Source of the DNA: Bacteroidota bacterium
Lineage (GTDB): Bacteria > Bacteroidota > Bacteroidia > Bacteroidales > B18-G4
Assembly (NCBI GenBank): GCA_003648575.1
Contig: QMPN01000127.1
Location: 1 to 8,467 of the forward strand
Direction of reading: 5' to 3'
Length of the DNA: 8,467 bases
Part shown: positions 4,757 through 8,467 of the stretch, in pieces
Numbering within the stretch: position 1 is the first letter of the stretch
Layout of the letters: every line of letters begins with the position of its first letter
Made by a program: the position numbers and the translations under genes
The notes under the pieces: model-generated
What the model saw: only the letters and a program-made list of their open reading frames with translations
What the model was told of the DNA's origin: nothing
The model's database searches: none

Positions 4757-5134
4757 TTAGTATTTTAACTTAGTATTTGTGAACTGTATAAGCTGATATA
4801 TTTCTTTGGGTAAACGATCAAGCTTACTTTTAATGTATATGAATTCTTCTGTTTTAATGATTGACCTATTATGACATTTATTATTCCAATCCTTACATTC
4901 TAAAACAGAACCCAGGCTGTAGTAGTAAAATCTTATTTTATCTTTTTTTGAAAATCTACCAAAGCCCTCTGCAATATTTGCTGAAATGGAATCAATTGCC
5001 CTGACAAATTGTTTTCCAACAGTATCTTTTTCAAAATAACTCCAATGAATTATTATTTTCCAAACGTAGTTTGATAATTCAAATGAAAGTGCGTAGGCAT
5101 CCAGCCCCTCAACAGATAAGTATCGTTCCTTCAT
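4757..5134 (-). CDS. Four-helix-bundle protein, 23S rRNA intervening-sequence (IVS) protein family
   Basis: A 125-residue, mostly helical protein of normal family length (TIGR02436/PF05635 type). It has the family's central signature RAIDSISANIAEGFGRFSKKDKIRFYYYSLGSVLECKDW at about residues 45-83. The segments before and after it give the other helices (FELSNYVWKIIIHWSYFEKD; FIYIKSKLDRLPKEIYQLIQF). Members are known from ORFs inside 23S rRNA insertions and as scattered intergenic genes. Their biochemical role is not established, although nucleic-acid binding through a basic oligomer is proposed for the related Avd proteins. Here the gene lies between octamer arrays in inverted orientation, and a truncated relative sits at 1506-1673. 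It is about 106 bases downstream of ribF on the same strand. Codon and base use is more AT-rich than its neighbours by eye, consistent with acquired DNA. Confidence 0.9.
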   Translation of the reverse strand: MKERYLSVEGLDAYALSFELSNYVWKIIIHWSYFEKDTVGKQFVRAIDSISANIAEGFGRFSKKDKIRFYYYSLGSVLECKDWNNKCHNRSIIKTEEFIYIKSKLDRLPKEIYQLIQFTNTKLKY

Positions 5135-5178
5135 ACCTATTAATACTATTTATTGAAAAATGTCCCCAATAATTAACA

Positions 5179-5234
5179 ATAACAATGAAACAGTGGAACA
5201 ATGAAACAGTAGAACAGTGAAACAGTGAAACAAT
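5179..5234. repeat. 8-bp tandem array, 5'-side arm of the intact four-helix-bundle unit
   Basis: Seven plus-strand units: ATAACAAT, GAAACAGT, GGAACAAT, GAAACAGT, AGAACAGT, GAAACAGT, GAAACAAT. It ends 6 bases before the ribF stop codon (5241-5243) and is inverted relative to 4678-4725. Confidence 0.85.
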
Positions 5235-5240
5235 AGAATT

Positions 5241-6164
5241 CTACAATATCCCCTGAACCGTTTCCCTATCCAGAGTTAACTGGGCTTTCAGTGCATCCAG
5301 ATCCTTGAATTTTACCTCGTTACGGATCCTGTCGACGAAGAAAATAGTAATGGTCTCATCATAGATCTCAACATCGAAATCGAAGATATGTACTTCAATG
5401 GTCAGGTCGCTGTTGTTGATGGTAGGCCTGTATCCAATATTTCCCATGCCCAGGTACATTTTTCCATCCCGGAGGATGCGGCAAGCATACACGCCTATCG
5501 CTGTGATCAGCTTGTATTCATCCTGCAGGTTGATATTGGCCGTAGGAAAACCGATCTTCCGGCCAATCTTATTCCCGCTCACAACAATACCGGTGATCGA
5601 ATACTCATACCCCAGGAGATTGTTTGCAGTTTTGATGTCACCCTGATGCAGGGCATTCCTGATCTTGGTTGAGCTAACGGCAATACTATCGATATCCTGT
5701 GCTGGTATCTGTTCTACTTTGAATCCAAACTCATTGGCCAGACCTAGCAATTCTTCGAAAGAACCCTCCCTGTTCCTGCCAAAATGATGATCGTAACCAA
5801 CCACCAGCTCACATACGCCGATCTTTTCAACCAGGACATTTTTTACAAATACAGATGCATCTGTGGAAGCAAATTCTTTTGTAAAGGGTATGATTAACAA
5901 GTGGTCAATGCCGTTGTTTTCTATGAGCTCGTATTTCCGCTCCAGTGTATTGATAAACTTCAGGTTTTTGCTGTCGGGGTGAACCACCAGACGCGGATGC
6001 GGATGGAAAGTGATAACAAGGGTCTCCCCGTCACAGGCTTCCGCCATGGTTTTCATGGTCGAAAATATCTTGCTGTGGCCTACATGTACCCCATCGAAAG
6101 TCCCCACTGTCGCCACCGGGTTCTTTATCCTTTCAAAGCTATCCAAACCATGGTAGATCTTCAC
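5241..6164 (-). CDS. ribF: Bifunctional riboflavin kinase / FMN adenylyltransferase
   Basis: A cytoplasmic enzyme that converts riboflavin to FMN and FMN to FAD with ATP. Its 307 residues are the normal length. The N-terminal adenylyltransferase half has VATVGTFDGVHVGH (residues 17-30, the HIGH-like nucleotide site), TFHPHPRLV, VVGYDHHFGRNREG and VSSTKIRNAL. The C-terminal kinase half has GRKIGFPTANI (201-211), MGNIGYRPTI and the catalytic-site segment TIEVHIFDFD with E257. The start is a GTG at 6164, three bases after the asd stop (TAG GAC GTG), and it gives the typical opening KIYHGLDSF. No better ATG precedes the conserved core. The tight spacing implies translation from the asd message. 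Confidence 0.97.
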   Translation of the reverse strand: MKIYHGLDSFERIKNPVATVGTFDGVHVGHSKIFSTMKTMAEACDGETLVITFHPHPRLVVHPDSKNLKFINTLERKYELIENNGIDHLLIIPFTKEFASTDASVFVKNVLVEKIGVCELVVGYDHHFGRNREGSFEELLGLANEFGFKVEQIPAQDIDSIAVSSTKIRNALHQGDIKTANNLLGYEYSITGIVVSGNKIGRKIGFPTANINLQDEYKLITAIGVYACRILRDGKMYLGMGNIGYRPTINNSDLTIEVHIFDFDVEIYDETITIFFVDRIRNEVKFKDLDALKAQLTLDRETVQGIL

Positions 6165-6167
6165 GTC

Positions 6168-7160
6168 CTATACAAATTTGTTTGTAACGAGATATTCGGC
6201 AATTTGTACGGCATTAGTTGCAGCACCTTTGCGCAGGTTGTCTGATACAACCCAGAGATTCAGTCCGTTGGGAATGCTCTCATCCCGGCGAATCCTTCCA
6301 ACAAAAACATCGTCCTTGCCCTCTGCATAGAGCGGCATGGGGTATTCATTCGCTTCAACATTATCCTGTATGGTGATGCCTGGCGTATCCGATAAAAGCT
6401 CTCTGACCTCATTCAGATCATAGGCGTTTTTCAGTTCAACATTAATGGCTTCAGAGTGCCCTCCATATACCGGGACCCGGACCACTGTGGCGGTTAGCAT
6501 AATACCGTTGTCATCAAGGATTTTCCGGGTTTCATCCACCAACTTCTGCTCCTCTGTGGTATAACCGTTATTAAGGAACTTTCCTCCATGCGGAAAAAGG
6601 TTCAGGTCGATCCTGTGCGGATAAGCCTTTTTACCATCGATGCCTTTTCTTTCATCATCAAGCTGGCGGGCTGCGGGAACTCCGGATCCAGTCACAGACT
6701 GATAGGTGGAAACCACCACCCTCCTGATGCCATAATTACGATGCAGGGGCATGAGCGCCAACACCATTTGTATAGTTGAGCAGTTGGGATTAGCAATGAT
6801 CCTGGTATTGTTATTTATGCTCCCTGCATTGATCTCGGGTACCACCAGAGGGATACCTTCATTCATCCTCCATGCCGAAGAGTTATCGATCACAAAAGTT
6901 TGCCTTTCAGCAAAGCGTGGCGCCCACTCAATGGAAACTTCTGTTCCCGCAGAAAAAATGGCAATATGAGGGTTTTCAATTACAGCATCTTCCAGGCTGC
7001 ACACCGTAATTTCATTCCCGTGAAACAGCACTTTTTTACCAACAGATCGTTTCGAGGCAGTCGGGATCAGGTCAATATTATTGAAGTAGGTGCTTTCTTC
7101 AAACACCCTGATCATAACCTTGCCAACCAGGCCTGTTGCACCAATAATTGCAATTTTCAT
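6168..7160 (-). CDS. asd: Aspartate-semialdehyde dehydrogenase
   Basis: Catalyses NADPH-dependent reduction of aspartyl phosphate to aspartate semialdehyde, the branch point to lysine/diaminopimelate, threonine and methionine. The 330 residues match the family. The N-terminal Rossmann motif is IGATGLVGKVMIRVF, followed by FSAGTEVS and DNSSAWRM. The nucleophile is C127 in ANPNCSTIQM. Next come VVSTYQSVTGSG, and RVPVYGGHSEAINVE with the active-site R228 and H235. The ATG at 7160 opens directly on the beta-strand of the Rossmann fold, so the start is secure. It is followed at three bases by ribF, and it is divergent from the lamin-tail gene across an 81-base gap. Confidence 0.97.
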   Translation of the reverse strand: MKIAIIGATGLVGKVMIRVFEESTYFNNIDLIPTASKRSVGKKVLFHGNEITVCSLEDAVIENPHIAIFSAGTEVSIEWAPRFAERQTFVIDNSSAWRMNEGIPLVVPEINAGSINNNTRIIANPNCSTIQMVLALMPLHRNYGIRRVVVSTYQSVTGSGVPAARQLDDERKGIDGKKAYPHRIDLNLFPHGGKFLNNGYTTEEQKLVDETRKILDDNGIMLTATVVRVPVYGGHSEAINVELKNAYDLNEVRELLSDTPGITIQDNVEANEYPMPLYAEGKDDVFVGRIRRDESIPNGLNLWVVSDNLRKGAATNAVQIAEYLVTNKFV

Positions 7161-7172
7161 TTAAAAACAATT

Positions 7173-7206
7173 CCCCGCCGGGGCGGACATTTTACCAAAA
7201 TTGGTA
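7173..7206. repeat. Two small dyads in the asd / lamin-tail divergent gap
   Basis: CCCCG-C-CGGGG at 7173-7183 and TACCAA-AA-TTGGTA at 7193-7206. They lie in the 81-base region that must hold the promoters of both divergent genes. They could be operator-like, but no exact TAnnTTTG box is visible on either strand, and their role is unknown. Confidence 0.3.
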
Positions 7207-7241
7207 TTAATCAATAGAAACAAGACAAAAATACGAATTCG

Positions 7242-8467
7242 ATGAATAAGTACACCTTTATAAAACGCTGCATTTATTTGATTGTTTTAATTCCCTCCCT
7301 GTGTGCTGCCCAGGTGGCTGATGATTTTTCAGATGGGAACTTCACTCATAGTCCTGTCTGGACGGGCGATACCCATCACTTTATGGTGAACAATTACTTT
7401 CAGCTTCAGCTGAATGATGATGAGTCCGGGGAAGCTTCCATGTTTACAGACTTGCCGCTTCTTGATGAAATGGAATGGCGTGTCTGGATACGTCTGGCTT
7501 TTAGTCCTTCAGGGAATAACCATGCCAGATTTTACCTCTCCGCCCTGCCAGATGATACCACCGATATGCCCGATGGACTCTTTATACAATTGGGTGAGGC
7601 CGGTTCCGATGATGCCATTCGACTGATGATACAGGATGCCGGCGACACCTCCACTCTGATCAGGGGAACAGCAGCAGCCATCGCATCATCATTCAAATGC
7701 AGGGTGAAGGTGCTACTAAAAAACGACAGTTGCCATCTTTTTGTTGATTACACCGGAGGTTTCGACTTCCAGCCGGAGGGAAGCTGTACCTGGTATCAGG
7801 AACCCGATACCAGGTACTTGGGTGTATTCTGTAAATATACCTCCAGCAACAGCAAAAAATTTTATTTTGATGATTTCTATGCCGGACCGGAGCTGTATGA
7901 TACTATACAGCCTGAAGTGAAGCGGTATGATGTCGTGATCAATGAGATTATGGCTGATCCCTCACCTCCGCAGCAATTGCCCGAACATGAGTACCTGGAA
8001 CTGTATAATACCACAACTGTGAACCTCAACCTTGATCAATGGGTGTTGATGATCGGGGGCAGTGAAAAGTTGCTTACAGGGGCAAAAATCGACCCTGAGG
8101 GCTATTTAATCCTTGGAAAGGATGATCACGCGGCTGAGTTTACAGCCTATGGCTCTTTTTACGGCCTCGAAAGCTTCTCCCTTACCAACGCAGGACAGGA
8201 GATACTGCTGATCGATCACAAAGGGGAAATGATCTCCGGTATATATTACCGAGATGAATGGTATGATGATGATGAGAAGGCAGACGGAGGGTGGTCATTG
8301 GAACAGATCAATCCTTACAATCCCTGTCTGGGGCATAACAACTGGACGGCTTCTATGAATAACAAAGGCGGAAGCCCGGGAACCAAAAATGCTGTGTTTG
8401 AAGACTATTACCTTGCCCCGGAAATCGTTCGTGCATGTGCTATAGATTCGGTGCGGATAAGGATTGA
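7242..8467 (+). CDS. Secreted lamin-tail domain protein, N-terminal 408 residues, cut by window edge
   Basis: Begins with a signal peptide MNKYTFIKRCIYLIVLIPSLCAAQ, probably cleaved after CAAQ or close by, so the product is exported. Residues about 27-225 look like a beta-sandwich (DDFSDGNF...WTGDTHHFMVNNYFQLQL...FYFDDFYAGP), perhaps of a concanavalin-like fold. Residues about 231-385 form a lamin-tail (LTD) domain: VINEIMADPSPP, EYLELYNTTTVNLNLDQWVL, LESFSLTNAGQEILLID and a closing GWSLEQINPYNPC...NWTAS...GGSPGTKNAV. Bacteroidota proteins of this type are usually long, cell-surface or secreted, and often end in a type IX secretion or gliding-associated C-terminal domain, which here would lie beyond the window. 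A perfect GGTATC-type inverted repeat is embedded at codons 182-192. The frame is open to the last base. Confidence 0.85.
   Translation, partial: MNKYTFIKRCIYLIVLIPSLCAAQVADDFSDGNFTHSPVWTGDTHHFMVNNYFQLQLNDDESGEASMFTDLPLLDEMEWRVWIRLAFSPSGNNHARFYLSALPDDTTDMPDGLFIQLGEAGSDDAIRLMIQDAGDTSTLIRGTAAAIASSFKCRVKVLLKNDSCHLFVDYTGGFDFQPEGSCTWYQEPDTRYLGVFCKYTSSNSKKFYFDDFYAGPELYDTIQPEVKRYDVVINEIMADPSPPQQLPEHEYLELYNTTTVNLNLDQWVLMIGGSEKLLTGAKIDPEGYLILGKDDHAAEFTAYGSFYGLESFSLTNAGQEILLIDHKGEMISGIYYRDEWYDDDEKADGGWSLEQINPYNPCLGHNNWTASMNNKGGSPGTKNAVFEDYYLAPEIVRACAIDSVRIRI
7787..7816. repeat. Perfect 11-bp inverted repeat of the GGTATC type inside a coding region
   Basis: TACCTGGTATC (7787-7797), an 8-base loop AGGAACCC, then GATACCAGGTA (7806-7816). 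It uses the same words as the intergenic repeats at 603-671 and 1766-1789. Translated, it gives TWYQEPDTRY within the N-terminal sandwich domain of the lamin-tail protein, with the frame preserved. Confidence 0.7.

Larger units (their letters stand above)
4678..5234 (-). mobile_element. Putative small repeat-bounded element: inverted octamer arrays enclosing the four-helix-bundle gene
   Basis: A unit of 557 bases: six octamers, a 31-base spacer, the four-helix-bundle gene, a 44-base spacer, and seven octamers in the opposite orientation. The truncated unit at 1438-1727 has the same order, and its left arm and spacer align with this one (for example GTATTAATARGT before the ATG in both). This layout is like rRNA intervening sequences, where a stem formed by terminal inverted repeats carries an ORF. 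No transposase is encoded and no target-site duplication is visible, so mobility is inferred only from the dispersed, partly degraded copies. Confidence 0.4.

Noticed and set aside
4757..5134. Four-helix-bundle protein as the Avd subunit of a diversity-generating retroelement
   Set aside because: No reverse transcriptase, template repeat or variable repeat is visible in the window. The sequence fits the IVS-protein branch of the fold.
4678..5234. Octamer arrays as a CRISPR
   Set aside because: The units are 8 bases long and directly abutting, with no spacers and no cas genes.
4678..5234. A true 23S rRNA intervening sequence
   Set aside because: No rRNA sequence flanks it. The neighbours are gldH and ribF, so only the layout is IVS-like.

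Overview
The window looks like part of a chromosome from a member of the Bacteroidota, probably an environmental Bacteroidales-like lineage. The evidence is a two-domain RNase H with an N-terminal viroplasmin-type domain, a short stand-alone exosortase of the Bacteroidota type, a GldH-like lipoprotein, a secreted lamin-tail protein, and several upstream TAnnTTTG boxes (the Bacteroidota -7 element). No rRNA, tRNA, CRISPR array, transposase or integrase was seen.

Layout. Positions 1-494 (-) hold the N-terminal part of a nucleotide-sugar dehydrogenase that runs off the left edge. Upstream of it, and read in the same direction, is a winged-helix/nucleotidyltransferase-fold gene (676-1224, -), probably a regulator of surface polysaccharide genes. 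From 1225 to 1788 there is no intact gene. This stretch holds several short-repeat families and a broken four-helix-bundle gene (1506-1673, +). Next come an unknown membrane-anchored coiled-coil protein (1789-2715, -), a repeat-filled gap, and the pair RNase H to exosortase (4166 to 2969, -), in which the exosortase start lies one base after the RNase H stop. A GldH-like lipoprotein (4233-4664, +) diverges from RNase H. An intact four-helix-bundle gene (4757-5134, -) sits between repeat arrays. Then asd and ribF form a tight pair (7160 to 5241, -), and a secreted lamin-tail protein (7242 onward, +) runs off the right edge.

The most unusual content is in the gaps. An imperfect 8-bp tandem repeat (consensus GAAACAGT, or ACTGTTTC on the other strand) occurs in six arrays that form three inverted pairs. 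One pair brackets the intact four-helix-bundle gene. One brackets a second copy whose 3' part is missing, with the array beginning exactly at the break. The third brackets only about 22 bp. The two gene-bearing units share recognisable sequence in their array, spacer and coding parts. This suggests a small dispersed element: inverted octamer arrays enclosing a gene of the 23S-rRNA-intervening-sequence protein family, but lying between genes rather than inside rRNA. Arrays lie 6-13 bp from the stop codons of gldH, ribF and the exosortase gene.

Two other repeat types coexist: 7-bp tandem arrays (501-556 and 1259-1286) and GGTATC/GGTACC-rich palindromic repeats (603-671, 1232-1255, 1766-1789). 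A perfect dyad of the latter type lies inside the lamin-tail coding region (7787-7816).
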